Assembly: GCF_014656295.1 (NCBI RefSeq)
Contig: NZ_BNCD01000012.1
Coordinates: forward strand, 62,001 to 126,000
Reading direction: 5' to 3'
Source: Streptomyces sulfonofaciens
Lineage (GTDB): Bacteria > Actinomycetota > Actinomycetes > Streptomycetales > Streptomycetaceae
Length of the DNA: 64,000 bases
The translations under genes and the position numbers were made by a program. The notes below the pieces were generated by a model that saw nothing but the letters and a program-made list of their open reading frames with translations, had not been told where the DNA came from and did not search any database. Of the stretch, positions 27,027 through 36,119 are shown in pieces. Numbering within the stretch: the first letter of the stretch is position 1; every line of letters starts with the position of its first letter.

Positions 27027-27437
27027 TCACTCGCTGCCGCGGCGCCCGCGTCGGGCGATCACCGTCGCGACGCCGATGGCCGCGGCAACCGGCCATTCGA
27101 CCGCGCCGGCGACGGCGAGTGCGCCGAGACCGCCGTAGAAGGCCAGCCGCTCCGGCGGCGGCATCCTGACGTCCGGCAGCGCGGATTCGGCGGCATGCAC
27201 GTTGGCGGAGAGGTCCGCCCTGGTCACGTAGGGGACGGGGATCGAGGGGTGCGCCGTGTGCATGTGCAGGCGCTGCTCCTCCCCGGCCTCCCCGGACCGG
27301 CCGCGGCGCCCCGCGGTGCGGGTGCCGGTCCCGGACTTCTCGCGGGCGCTGGTCGTGGACTTCCTGGGGCCGGACGTGCGCGGCGCGGCCTTGCCCGTCG
27401 CCTTGCTCTTCCGGCCGGCGCTCGCGGTGCTCGTCAT
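27027..27437 (-). CDS. Small Lys/Arg-rich protein with a C-terminal membrane segment
   Basis: The protein has 136 residues from ATG 27437, preceded by GGAGG at 7 bp. Residues 1-55 are rich in Lys, Arg, Ser, Thr and Ala, resembling the basic tails of actinobacterial histone-like proteins (SKATGKAAPRTSGPRKST). Residues about 90-135 contain a hydrophobic stretch (LAFYGGLGALAVAGAVEWPV and AAAIGVATVI) followed by positive residues. It is divergent from the giant P-type ATPase gene with 146 bp between them, and similar small proteins often sit there, so a partner role is possible. No function is known to me. Confidence 0.7.
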   Translation of the reverse strand: MTSTASAGRKSKATGKAAPRTSGPRKSTTSAREKSGTGTRTAGRRGRSGEAGEEQRLHMHTAHPSIPVPYVTRADLSANVHAAESALPDVRMPPPERLAFYGGLGALAVAGAVEWPVAAAIGVATVIARRGRRGSE

Positions 27438-27485
27438 ACGACTCGCCTCCTCGATGCAACGTCTCATGAACGCGTACCAGGGCCG

Positions 27486-27510
27486 CATGGGTGCAAACAC
27501 ATGGGTGCAA
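27486..27510. promoter_or_regulatory. Direct repeat CATGGGTGCAA in the ATPase divergent promoter
   Basis: Two exact copies of CATGGGTGCAA (27486-27496 and 27500-27510) with a 14-bp period lie about 75-100 bp upstream of the ATPase start and 50-75 bp upstream of the divergent small gene. The placement suits a shared regulatory site, perhaps for a metal-sensing regulator. The cognate protein is not encoded next to it. Confidence 0.45.
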
Positions 27511-27583
27511 TCCAGCACATATCACTACATTCGGTTTATCCAAGGGTACGCTCGGCTCATCGGCGAGGTGTGGGCGGTGGTAC

Positions 27584-30500
27584 ATGAAGGCCCCGGCAAT
27601 CGGGCTGCTGAGCGGGTTCGCCACCGCCTGCGCCCGGATCACCGGTCGCTCCGCGGCCGACACCGCCGCCGGCTCCCGTGTGGTGCACTTCGGGGACGGG
27701 CGCCGCCACATCCTGGTGCGAGGACTGCGGGGCCCGCGGGCGGAGCGGATCGTCGAGGAGCTGGAGCGGCGGCTTGCCGCTCACCCCGCCGTGCGGTGGG
27801 CCGCCGTGAACACCCCGCTCCAGGCGGTGGTGGTCGCCGTCGCGGGGGCCGGCGGCGGTACGGAGGGCGACGTCGCGCTCCTCGACGAGCTGCTCGGTGT
27901 CGTCGAGGAGGTCGAACGCGCACATGGCGCCGACGGCGAGTCGCTGCCCGCCTCGCACCCGGCCGCGCCCCGGCCCACCGGCAGGGCCGTCTGGTCGCTG
28001 GCCCTGCAGGCAGCCGCGCTGCCCTTCGCCGCGGTCAGCCGTGTCGTGCGCTTCTCGCCGCTGCCGCCCGAGGTCGCGGCCGTCATCTCGGAGATCGACT
28101 ACGAGCCCCGGCTGCGCCGCCTGGCCGATGCGGCCCTCGGCCACGAGAACGTCGGAGTGGTGCTCGCCGCGCTCAGCGCCGTCCTCCAGGCAGGTGCGGG
28201 CGGAGTCCTCGGCCTGACCGTCGACGTCGTCCGGCACGGGCTGTGGGTCGCGGAGCTCAACGGCGCACGCACCGCCTGGCGCAAGGCGGAAGCCGGCCTG
28301 ACGGGAGCCAGCGAGCGCGCGGCCGCCGGCTCGCCGCCCAAGGTGCCGGCACGTGGGGCGCCGCTGCGGGACGGCCCCGTGGAGCGGTACGCGGCCAGGT
28401 CGGGCTACGTCGCCGGCACCGGGTTCGCCGGGGTCCTCGCGATCGGCCGCCGCCCGCGCGCAGCGGTGGCCGCGGCGCTCGCCGCGATCCCCAAGGCGCC
28501 GGTACTGGCGCGGGAGGGCTTCGCCGGAATCCTCGGCGGTGCCCTGAGCGCGCGCGGCACACCGGTGCACACGCCGCAGGCGCTGCGCCTGCTCGACCGG
28601 ATCGGGGCGCTCGTGCTGGACACCGGCGCCCTGGCCGACGGCGCCTACCGGCTTGCCGACCTCGTGCCGCTGGACGACGGTGCCCCGGTCGGGCAGCTCG
28701 CGGCGACCGGGCACCGGCTGTTCGACCCGGGCGCCCCCGGCCGGCTCGCCGAGGCCGACGGCTGGCGGCTCGGCCCGCTCGGGGAGCTGCCGGTCCGCGG
28801 ACGCACCGGCAGGTCCGAGGCCGCCGCGCTCGCGGAGGACGACGCCCGTCTGCTCGCCCTCGCCGAGGGGGACCGGCTGGTGGCCGTCGTCAAAGCCGTC
28901 CCCGAAGTGCCCGACGCCGCCCGGCTGCTGGTGGCCGCCGCCCACCGCTCCCGGCTGCGCGTCGTCGCCTGCGGGCCCCGGGCCCGCGCCGTCGTCCCCG
29001 GTGCCGACGAGATCGCGCCGGACGGCGAGACACCCGCCGCCACCGTCCGCCGGCTTCAGTCGGGCGGGCGCGGCGTGCTGCTGGTCTCCTCCGACCGCGC
29101 GGCCCTCACCTGCGCCGACCTCGGCGTCGGTGTGGCCGGTGCGGACGGTCTGCCGGCCTGGGGAGCGCACGTGCACGTCTCGTCCGCCCGAGAGGGCCTG
29201 CTGCTCGCCGAGGCGTGCGGTCCCGCACGGACGGTCTCCCGGCGAGCCGTACGCCTCGCCCAGGCCGCGGCCGGAATCGGCGCCGTGACGGCGCTGGCCG
29301 GACCGGAGTACCGCCCGGCCGCGCGCAGCATGGCAGCCGTCAACGGCGCCGCCGCGCTCGGTATGGCCTACGGCGTCTGGACCGGCGTCCAGGTGCTGCG
29401 CCGCCCGCCGGATCCGCTGCCCGCCCGGGAGCCCTGGCACGCGATGCCGGTCGAGACCGTGCTGGCGCGCACCGGAAGCCGACCCCACGGCCTGACCGAC
29501 GCGGAGGCCGCGCGGCGCGCCGCCCCCGGTCAGGACGGGCCCCGGCAGCCCTCCCTCGTACGGTCCGTCGCCGCCGAACTGGCCAACCCCCTCACCCCCG
29601 TGCTGCTCGGCGGCGGCGCGCTGTCCGCGGCGGTCGGGGGCCTCGTGGACGCGGCCATCGTCATCGGTGTGACGCTGCTGTCCGGCGTGATCGGCGGCAC
29701 GCAGCGCCACTTCACCGAGCGCGAGGTGCGCAGGCTGCACAAGCAGTCCCAGACGACCGCCCTCGTCGTGCGCGACGGGCAGGAGCGCACGGTGCCCGCC
29801 GGTGAACTCGTCGTGGGCGACGTCATCCGGCTCGGCGGAGGCGATCTGGTGCCCGCCGACTGCCGGTTGGCGGACGGCCGCGGCATGGAGGTGGACGAGT
29901 CCGCGCTCACCGGTGAGTCCATGCCGGTCACCAAGAGCCCGGAGCCCGTGCTCGCCGCCGACGTCGCCGAGCGGGCCAGCATGGTCTACGAGGGCACCAC
30001 CGTCGCCACCGGGCACGGTACGGCCGTCGTCATCGCCACGGGAGCCGACACCGAGGCGGGACGGAGCGCGCGGACGGCCCGCGGTGCCGCGCCCGCCGTG
30101 GGCGTGGAGCGCAGGCTGGCCCGTATCACCCGCACCGTGCTGCCCGTTGCGCTTGGCTCGGCGGGCGCCGTCATGGCCGCCGGGTTCCTGCACGGCCGCG
30201 CGGTGCGCCAGAGCATCGGAGCCGGTGTGGCCCTCGCCGTCGCCAGCGTGCCCGAGGGCCTGCCGTTCCTGGTCTCCGCCGCCCAGCTCGCCGCCTCCCG
30301 CCGCCTCGCGGCGCAGGGGGTGCTGGTGCGCGACCCGCGCACCATCGAGGCGGCGGGCCGCACCGACGTGCTGTGCTTCGACAAGACCGGCACCCTCACC
30401 CAGGGCCGCATCGAACTCACCGGCGTCGACGCCGGCGCGGACAGCCGGCCGCTCACGCACCTGCGGTCCGCGCAGCGCGCGGTGCTGGCCGCCGCCCTGC

Positions 30501-31969
30501 GCGCCACCCCGCGGGCCCGCGGCGGCCGGCCGCAGGAGCACTTCACCGACCGTGCCGTCACCGAGGGCGCGCGGCGCGCCCGCGTGCACGCCTGTGGCGG
30601 CGCGCCCCACTGGCACGCGGAATCCCATCTGCCCTTCGAGCCCAGCCGCGGCTTCCACGCCGCCCTCGGCCGCGCGGGACGGACCAGGCTGCTGTCCGTC
30701 AAGGGCGCCCCGGAGGAGGTCGCCAGGCGCTGCGCCACCGACGGGGGCCGCCCGATCGACACCGCGGCACTACTGGCCCGCGCAGAGGACCTGGCCCTGG
30801 CCGGGAACCGGGTGCTCGCGGTCGCGGAGCGCCGGGAGGCGGCCCCCGGAGAACTCGACGACGAGGCCGTGACCGGCCTCGACTTCCTCGGTTTCCTGCT
30901 GCTCAGCGAGGAGGTGCGCAGCGGCGCGGCCGACTCGGTGCGCGCACTGGCGGACGCCGGTGTGCAGATCGTCATGATCACCGGTGACCACCCGCAGACC
31001 GCCGAGGCCATCGCGCGCGAACTGAAGGTGCTCGACGGCCGCCGGGTCGTCACCGGCGCCGAGCTGGACGCACTCGACGACGACGCCCTGGACGCGCTGC
31101 TCCCCGCGGTCGGCGTCGTGGCCCGCGGTACTCCCGCCCACAAGGTCCGCGTCGTGCAGGGCTTCCAGCGCCTGGGCCGCACCGTGGCCATGACCGGCGA
31201 CGGCTCCAACGACGCACCCGCGATCCGGCTCGCCGACGTCGGGATCGCGCTGGGCCGGCGGGGCACACCGGCCGCCCGCGCCGCCGCCGATCTCGTCGTC
31301 ACCGACGACCGCCTGGAGACGATCCTGGCCGCGCTCGTCGAAGGCCGTGCGATGTGGGCCTCGGTCCGCCGGGCCCTCGCCATCCTCGTGGGCGGCAATC
31401 TCGGGGAGATCGCCTTCACCCTGGCCGGCTCGGCGGTCAGCGGTTCCTCGCCGCTGACGGCCCGTCAGCTCCTGCTCGTCAACCTGTTCACCGACCTGGC
31501 CCCCGCCATCGCCGTCGCCCTGCGCAGTCCCGAGGCGGGTACGGCGCAACGGCTGCTGCAGGAGGGCCCCGAGGCGTCACTTGGCACCGTTCTCACCCGT
31601 GAGATCACCGTGCGGGCGACCGCCACCGCGGCCGGCGCGGGCGCGGCGTGGCTGGCCGGGCGGGCCACCGGCCGTCCGGCGAGGGCCAGGAGCATCGCCC
31701 TGGCGGCCCTCGTGGGCACCCAACTCGCCCAGACCCTGCTGGTCGGGGGGCGCAGCCTGGCGGTCGTCGGATCCGTGGCCGTCTCCGCCCTCGCGCTCGT
31801 CGCCGTCATCCAGACGCCCGGCGTCAGCCACTTCTTCGGCTGCGTCCCGCTCGGCCCGCTCGCCTGGTCGACGGCGCTGGTGTGCAGCGCGGCGGCCACG
31901 GCCGGGTCCCTCCTGTTCGCCCCGGTGGCCCCGGGGCACCGCCCGGCCCCCACCACCGCCACGCCCTGA
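27584..31969 (+). CDS. Giant cation-translocating P-type ATPase (mycobacterial CtpI-like)
   Basis: The protein has 1461 residues from ATG 27584. The core contains the actuator motif DESALTGES (about 776), the phosphorylation site FDKTGTLTQ (Asp about 933), the hinge motif MTGDGSNDAPAIRLADVG (about 1202), and PEGLP in helix M4, where heavy-metal pumps have CPx. PEGLP points to calcium- or other light-cation-like pumps. The first 600 residues are a long non-catalytic region with repeated Ala/Val-rich helices, as in mycobacterial CtpI/CtpH. The C-terminus has several membrane helices. The transported ion is unknown. It may be coregulated with the divergent small membrane protein through the shared direct repeat. 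Confidence 0.92.
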   Translation: MKAPAIGLLSGFATACARITGRSAADTAAGSRVVHFGDGRRHILVRGLRGPRAERIVEELERRLAAHPAVRWAAVNTPLQAVVVAVAGAGGGTEGDVALLDELLGVVEEVERAHGADGESLPASHPAAPRPTGRAVWSLALQAAALPFAAVSRVVRFSPLPPEVAAVISEIDYEPRLRRLADAALGHENVGVVLAALSAVLQAGAGGVLGLTVDVVRHGLWVAELNGARTAWRKAEAGLTGASERAAAGSPPKVPARGAPLRDGPVERYAARSGYVAGTGFAGVLAIGRRPRAAVAAALAAIPKAPVLAREGFAGILGGALSARGTPVHTPQALRLLDRIGALVLDTGALADGAYRLADLVPLDDGAPVGQLAATGHRLFDPGAPGRLAEADGWRLGPLGELPVRGRTGRSEAAALAEDDARLLALAEGDRLVAVVKAVPEVPDAARLLVAAAHRSRLRVVACGPRARAVVPGADEIAPDGETPAATVRRLQSGGRGVLLVSSDRAALTCADLGVGVAGADGLPAWGAHVHVSSAREGLLLAEACGPARTVSRRAVRLAQAAAGIGAVTALAGPEYRPAARSMAAVNGAAALGMAYGVWTGVQVLRRPPDPLPAREPWHAMPVETVLARTGSRPHGLTDAEAARRAAPGQDGPRQPSLVRSVAAELANPLTPVLLGGGALSAAVGGLVDAAIVIGVTLLSGVIGGTQRHFTEREVRRLHKQSQTTALVVRDGQERTVPAGELVVGDVIRLGGGDLVPADCRLADGRGMEVDESALTGESMPVTKSPEPVLAADVAERASMVYEGTTVATGHGTAVVIATGADTEAGRSARTARGAAPAVGVERRLARITRTVLPVALGSAGAVMAAGFLHGRAVRQSIGAGVALAVASVPEGLPFLVSAAQLAASRRLAAQGVLVRDPRTIEAAGRTDVLCFDKTGTLTQGRIELTGVDAGADSRPLTHLRSAQRAVLAAALRATPRARGGRPQEHFTDRAVTEGARRARVHACGGAPHWHAESHLPFEPSRGFHAALGRAGRTRLLSVKGAPEEVARRCATDGGRPIDTAALLARAEDLALAGNRVLAVAERREAAPGELDDEAVTGLDFLGFLLLSEEVRSGAADSVRALADAGVQIVMITGDHPQTAEAIARELKVLDGRRVVTGAELDALDDDALDALLPAVGVVARGTPAHKVRVVQGFQRLGRTVAMTGDGSNDAPAIRLADVGIALGRRGTPAARAAADLVVTDDRLETILAALVEGRAMWASVRRALAILVGGNLGEIAFTLAGSAVSGSSPLTARQLLLVNLFTDLAPAIAVALRSPEAGTAQRLLQEGPEASLGTVLTREITVRATATAAGAGAAWLAGRATGRPARARSIALAALVGTQLAQTLLVGGRSLAVVGSVAVSALALVAVIQTPGVSHFFGCVPLGPLAWSTALVCSAAATAGSLLFAPVAPGHRPAPTTATP

Positions 31970-32070
31970 AGGCCGCCGGCCGTCGCGTCTGCGAGGCGAC
32001 GCCGGGCGTGGGGGCGGCGCCGACCGGCCGGGGCCGCCGCGCTGCCGGCGCGGGACATCGGGGGTCATAT

Positions 32071-32094
32071 GCCCGCCCGGGGGAGCGGGCGGGC
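32071..32094. terminator. Hairpin terminator after the P-type ATPase
   Basis: GCCCGCCC (32071-32078) pairs with GGGCGGGC (32087-32094) around an 8-nt loop, about 100 bp after the ATPase stop and just beyond the 3' end of the minus-strand NTF2-like pseudogene, so it can serve both directions. Confidence 0.6.
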
Positions 32095-32106
32095 ACGGGG
32101 GCCGCC

Positions 32107-32531
32107 TCAGTCGCGGAGCGCCGCCGCCTCGCCGAGTGCCCGCACGACGGCGAGGGAGTCGAGACGGCCGCCGGTGGACGATCCTGCGGTCCCTGACCGT
32201 GCTGATCGACACGAACCCGTTGCGGTGCTCCGCGCCGGTGCCCACGCTCTTCCCCTCGACGGCGCGCTCCAGGACCACCACCGACTGCTCCCGGCCGTGG
32301 AGGGCGCGCAGGTCGTGGCGCGCGTCAGCCGGATCAGGTCGCCGTAGCACGGGTACAGCTCCGTCAGGGCGGCCCGGCCGTCGACCCGCCGGGGCAGGAG
32401 GGCACGGTGGCCACGTACTCGGTCACCGCGTCCGCGGCGAAGAAGTGCCCCCGTCCGCTCACCCTGGCCGCGCCGCCGCGCGTCCGCCCCCCGACGACCT
32501 GCGCGACACGTTGCGCCGCGAACCGCGCGCG
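32107..32531 (-). pseudogene. Frameshifted NTF2-like (SnoaL-type) gene
   Basis: Consecutive pieces of one protein are spread over three minus-strand frames: MRARFAAQRVAQVV near 32531, GHFFAADAVTEYVATVPS (about 32450), then VDGRAALTELYPCYGDLIRL, then ALHGREQSVVVLERAVEGK with GTGAEHRNGFVSISTVRDR, and finally RLDSLAVVRALGEAAALRD before the stop at 32107. The order and content are those of a small NTF2-fold protein of about 135 residues. At least three frame changes are required, so it is not translatable as one product. The remaining bases from 32532 to 32817 show no gene. Confidence 0.6.
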
Positions 32532-32817
32532 CATCCCGGAGCACCCGGTCCCGGTGGTCCCGGCGCTCGCGCCCCGAAGCGGGAAGGGAACAGCGGGAAG
32601 CCGCACGGGGCGAGGCGGATGCGGCCGGCGCCGGGTGGCCGCGTCCGCCCGCGGGCCGGGCGTGGTGCCCCGGCCCCGGGATGGGTAACGTCGACAGGAA
32701 CGTGCGACAGCGCCGGGGCAGGCGGGCACGGCGGATCCCGGCCTGCTGAAGGCATTCGGCGGCGGACTCCGCACGGCCTGCGTCCCGGACACGTGACGTG
32801 GCAACGAGAGGACGCCG

Positions 32818-33888
32818 ATGCCGGCCGAGACGAAGCGCACCCACCCGGGTCCCATGAGCGGCGACGGCCGAAGCCCGCTGCCGCTGCCCGCCAACCGGCC
32901 GGCGAACCGTCCGTACCGGGGAGGCAGCGGGATCGCCCGGTTCCGCGGTATCGACCTGCCCGACGACCGTCGCCCCGAGGACTTCCTGGCCTCGACGACC
33001 GAGGTCTTCGCGGGCGGGGGCGTCGGGCTCACCGTCCTGCCCGACGGGCGGACGCTGCGCGCGGCCGTCGAGGAGGACCCGGCGACCTGGCTCGGGCCCG
33101 CACACGTCCAGCGGTTCGGCACGGACACGAAGCTGCTGGTGAAACTACTGAGCACGGACGAGCGGCTGTTCGTCCACTACCATCCCGATGCGCGTTTCGC
33201 CGAGCGCCACCTGGGCCGGGACACCGGCAAGACGGAGGCGTGGATCGTCCTGGACACCGTCGGCGACGGGTACGCGCTCATCGGCTTCACCGACGACGTC
33301 ACCGCGTCCCGGGTCGAGTCGTGGGTGGCCCGCCAGGACCGGGACGAGATGCTCGCGGCCATGCGGAAGGTGCCGCTGCGACCGGGGGACACGCTGCTCG
33401 TCCCGGCCGGGACCCCCCACGCGATCGGCCCGGGGGTGACGCTCGTCGAACTCCAGGAGCCGACCGACCTCTCCCTGTTGCTGGAGTACGAGTCCTTCGG
33501 GCTGACGGTAGACGAGGCGTTCCTCGGCCTTCCGCCCGCCACCGCGCTCGCGGGACTGGACCGGGGCGCGCTGGACGACACCCGGCTCGCCGGCCTGCGC
33601 AACGCCCCCGGCGGGGGCTCCGGGGCCGCGGAGGAACTGCTGACGCGTGGTGCCGCACCGTTCTTCCGGGCCCTCCGCCGCAGGGTCGACGGCACCGGTC
33701 ACATCGACCCGGGCTTCGGTGTACTCGTCGTCGAGGAGGGCGAGGGATGGCTCGAAGCACACGGACAGCGGCTCCCGCTGACCACCGGCGCCTGCGTCCT
33801 GCTCCCGTACGGGGCGGGCCCGATCACGCTCGGCGGGCAGCTCTCCGCGATCCACTGCGCACCTCCCGCGCCGGACGCGCCCCACTGA
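32818..33888 (+). CDS. manA: Type I mannose-6-phosphate isomerase (cupin)
   Basis: The protein has 356 residues; the start is ATG 32818, with ATG 32854 (MSGDGRSPLPL) as an alternative. It interconverts mannose 6-phosphate and fructose 6-phosphate using zinc. Seen are the zinc-site segment VHYHPDARFAERHLGRDTG followed by KTEAWIVLD, where the GKTEAW motif is diagnostic of class I enzymes. Next come GDTLLVPAGTPHAIG with a metal-ligand His, and a second cupin repeat at the C-terminus. It is somewhat shorter than the common forms of about 390 residues. It stands alone and is followed by a strong bidirectional terminator. A sugar-metabolism or inducible carbohydrate role is likely. Confidence 0.8.
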   Translation: MPAETKRTHPGPMSGDGRSPLPLPANRPANRPYRGGSGIARFRGIDLPDDRRPEDFLASTTEVFAGGGVGLTVLPDGRTLRAAVEEDPATWLGPAHVQRFGTDTKLLVKLLSTDERLFVHYHPDARFAERHLGRDTGKTEAWIVLDTVGDGYALIGFTDDVTASRVESWVARQDRDEMLAAMRKVPLRPGDTLLVPAGTPHAIGPGVTLVELQEPTDLSLLLEYESFGLTVDEAFLGLPPATALAGLDRGALDDTRLAGLRNAPGGGSGAAEELLTRGAAPFFRALRRRVDGTGHIDPGFGVLVVEEGEGWLEAHGQRLPLTTGACVLLPYGAGPITLGGQLSAIHCAPPAPDAPH

Positions 33889-33960
33889 CCGGTGCGGCGG
33901 CCGGACGATCAGGACCGCGGCGAGAGCGGCGGCGGCCCCCTTGCGCGACCCCTGTCCCGG

Positions 33961-33998
33961 CGGGCCCCGGGGAGGCGCCCGCGCCTCCCCGGGGCCCG
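33961..33998. terminator. Bidirectional terminator, 18-bp perfect stem
   Basis: CGGGCCCCGGGGAGGCGC (33961-33978) pairs perfectly with 33981-33998 across a 2-nt loop. It lies between the convergent mannose-6-phosphate isomerase and the P450 of the cyclodipeptide cluster. Confidence 0.8.
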
Positions 33999-34125
33999 TG
34001 AGGCGCCCGCGCCCGCGGCCGAGCGCTGCCCGGCGGAACCCGCCGCGCCCCTCGGCACGCGCAGTCGACGGCACCGGGCAGGACGGCCCCGGCGGCGGCC
34101 GAGGACGGCGGCCCGGTCCACCGCC

Positions 34126-35355
34126 TCACCATGTGACCGGTACGCCCTCGGGAACGCGGAAGGCCACGTCCCGCCGCCACCGCACCCGGTCGGCGGGCAC
34201 GGCGAGCCGCACCTCGGGAGCGGCCCTGCCCGCCAGCACCCCCACCACCGCCCCCAGTTGCATCCGCGCCAGACGGTTGCCGGGACAGTGGTGCTTTCCG
34301 TGGCTGAAGCCGAGGTGGGGGCCGTCGGCGCGGGACGGGACGAAGCTGTCCGGATCGGGGAAGGCGGCCGGGTCGTGGTTGGCGGATTCCAGCGAGAGAA
34401 GAACGCACTCCCCGGCCCGGACGGTCATGCCGTCGATCTCCACGTCCCTGGTCGCCACGCGTTTGGCGCCGCCGGTCGCCATGGGGGTGTGGCGCAGCAG
34501 CTCCTCCACGGCCGCCGGGACGAGGGCGGGATCCGCACGCAGCGCCGCCAGCGCCTCGGGGTGCCGCGCCAGCGTCACCAGGGCGTTGGCCAGGAAGCTG
34601 GACGAGGTGCGGTAGCCGGCGATGAAGAAGGACGTGGCGAGTTCGGCCAGGTCGTCCGGGCGCAGGCGGCCTTCGCCGTCCGCCTGGGCCAGGCGTTTGA
34701 CCAGGTGCTCGCCGGGAGCGTCGCAGAGGTGCGGCAGGCGGTCGAGGAAGAACCGGTGCACGGCGTTGATCGCGGCGGTCTGCTCCTGCCGGGTGGGGCC
34801 CCGCCAGGTGAGGATCGTGTCGCACCACGCGTCCAGCCGCTCCCGCGCGTCCACCTCGAGCGGGCCGAGCAGCACGCGGCAGGCCACCGCGAAGGGCAGG
34901 CGTACGGCGAGTGCGGGGTAGAGGTCGGCGGGCGGGCCGTGGGCGATCAGCTCCGCCATGGTGTCCTCGGCCTGTCCGCGCGTCCACTCCTCGTGCCGGC
35001 GAACGGCGCGCAGCCCGAGGGCGTCGGCCATCAGCTTGTGCAGCCCGACTTCCCGCAGTCTCGTCACGGAGTCACCGCTGCCGCCCTCGGCGCGCAGCGG
35101 GACCGGTTCCTGGCGTGGCGCGTCCGGCTCCAGAGCCGCCGCCATGCTCAGCCCGGGCTCGGCGAGGAGTCTGCGCACCACGTCGTAGCGGGTGGCGAGC
35201 CAGACACGGTCGCCGGTCACGGTGACGACCGGGTGCAGCGGTGCGCGCGCGGCACGCAGGTGTGCGTAGCGCGGCGAGAGCTCCTGTCCCCAGTCGCCGA
35301 AGGGGAAGGCGAGGGGCGGGCGGCCGGGCCGTGTCCGGTCGAACGGTTCGGTCAC
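34126..35355 (-). CDS. Cytochrome P450, tailoring enzyme of the cyclodipeptide cluster
   Basis: The protein has 409 residues. The heme-binding loop is GFSHGKHHCPGNR (Cys357); the helix-K motif ELLR is at 285-288; the I-helix reads FFIAGYRTSSS (Thr250). The length and motifs are those of bacterial class I P450s that need separate ferredoxin and reductase, none of which is adjacent. The start ATG overlaps the stop of the cyclodipeptide synthase gene (ATGA), so the two proteins are made together. By analogy with CYP121 in Mycobacterium and other CDPS-linked P450s, it probably couples, hydroxylates or cross-links a diketopiperazine. The exact reaction cannot be deduced. Confidence 0.93.
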   Translation of the reverse strand: MTEPFDRTRPGRPPLAFPFGDWGQELSPRYAHLRAARAPLHPVVTVTGDRVWLATRYDVVRRLLAEPGLSMAAALEPDAPRQEPVPLRAEGGSGDSVTRLREVGLHKLMADALGLRAVRRHEEWTRGQAEDTMAELIAHGPPADLYPALAVRLPFAVACRVLLGPLEVDARERLDAWCDTILTWRGPTRQEQTAAINAVHRFFLDRLPHLCDAPGEHLVKRLAQADGEGRLRPDDLAELATSFFIAGYRTSSSFLANALVTLARHPEALAALRADPALVPAAVEELLRHTPMATGGAKRVATRDVEIDGMTVRAGECVLLSLESANHDPAAFPDPDSFVPSRADGPHLGFSHGKHHCPGNRLARMQLGAVVGVLAGRAAPEVRLAVPADRVRWRRDVAFRVPEGVPVTW

Positions 35356-36119
35356 GGCCGCTCCTCCCCGGGCCGGGGCGCGTCCGCCGCGGGCGGCCGC
35401 TCGGCGTCCTCGCGGGGCCGGACGAGGGCGAACGCCTGGTGGGGCGAGGCGAACAGGCTCCCGAAGCCGAGCGGGACGAGGGGGAGCATGCGGTGGTAGA
35501 CGTGCACCGACGACGGCACCCCCAGAATGCCCGGTGTGTCCGTGACCAGCGGCATCTCGGCCATCAGATACCGCATGCCCTCCTCGACCTGGGCCGGCGT
35601 GGGTGCGGTCGGGTCGAAAGCGGAGGACCTGGCCCTCAGTTGTGAGGCCAGCGCGCTCTCGGTGGCCCGGCGGAAGACGCTGCGGACCGCCGCGTCACTC
35701 TCGACCGTCTCCTCGCAGCGGGCGAGGAGTTCCCGGTACCGGGGGTGGTGGACGAACTCGGACAGGGTGCGGACGTGGTGCCGCTCCGCCGGGGCGCCGC
35801 TGGCCTGCCAGGCCCGCGCGATACGGCGGCAGGTCTGGCGCGTGGCGCGCTGGGCCTGTATGTCCGCCTGTTCGGGTGTGGCGCCCAGAGCCCTGTAGGT
35901 GTGGACGAGCGCGCTGTCGGCGACGATCGCGTCCACCCGTGCGAAGACCCCGTCGGCCCAGCGCAGCAGACGGCTCAGCCGCGCCTGGCTGAAGTAGCCG
36001 TTGCCGGGGCTCACGCCGATCAGGACGTGGTCGGCCCGGGCGTAGATCGCCCGGCAGTTGGCGGTGTACGGCTCGACGGTGAACTCTGCCGGATCGCTCT
36101 CTTCTGCGGTGTGATCCAT
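35352..36119 (-). CDS. tRNA-dependent cyclodipeptide synthase (NYH subfamily)
   Basis: The protein has 255 residues from ATG 36119, with GGAGAG at good spacing. It uses two aminoacyl-tRNAs to form a 2,5-diketopiperazine through an acyl-enzyme on a serine. The hallmark LIGVSPGNGYFS places the nucleophile at Ser37 and Asn40, exactly the AlbC numbering. Tyr184 and Glu188 in RYLMAEMP match AlbC Tyr178/Glu182, and VYHRM provides the Tyr-His pair (208-209, AlbC 202-203). Asn40/Tyr/His define the NYH subfamily, whose members often incorporate Phe, Leu, Tyr or Trp. The product is unknown. It forms a two-gene operon with the P450. Confidence 0.93.
   Translation of the reverse strand: MDHTAEESDPAEFTVEPYTANCRAIYARADHVLIGVSPGNGYFSQARLSRLLRWADGVFARVDAIVADSALVHTYRALGATPEQADIQAQRATRQTCRRIARAWQASGAPAERHHVRTLSEFVHHPRYRELLARCEETVESDAAVRSVFRRATESALASQLRARSSAFDPTAPTPAQVEEGMRYLMAEMPLVTDTPGILGVPSSVHVYHRMLPLVPLGFGSLFASPHQAFALVRPREDAERPPAADAPRPGEERP

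Noticed and set aside
27557-30658. 1033-codon minus-strand open frame
   Set aside because: It is antisense to the P-type ATPase. The ATPase strand carries all catalytic motifs.
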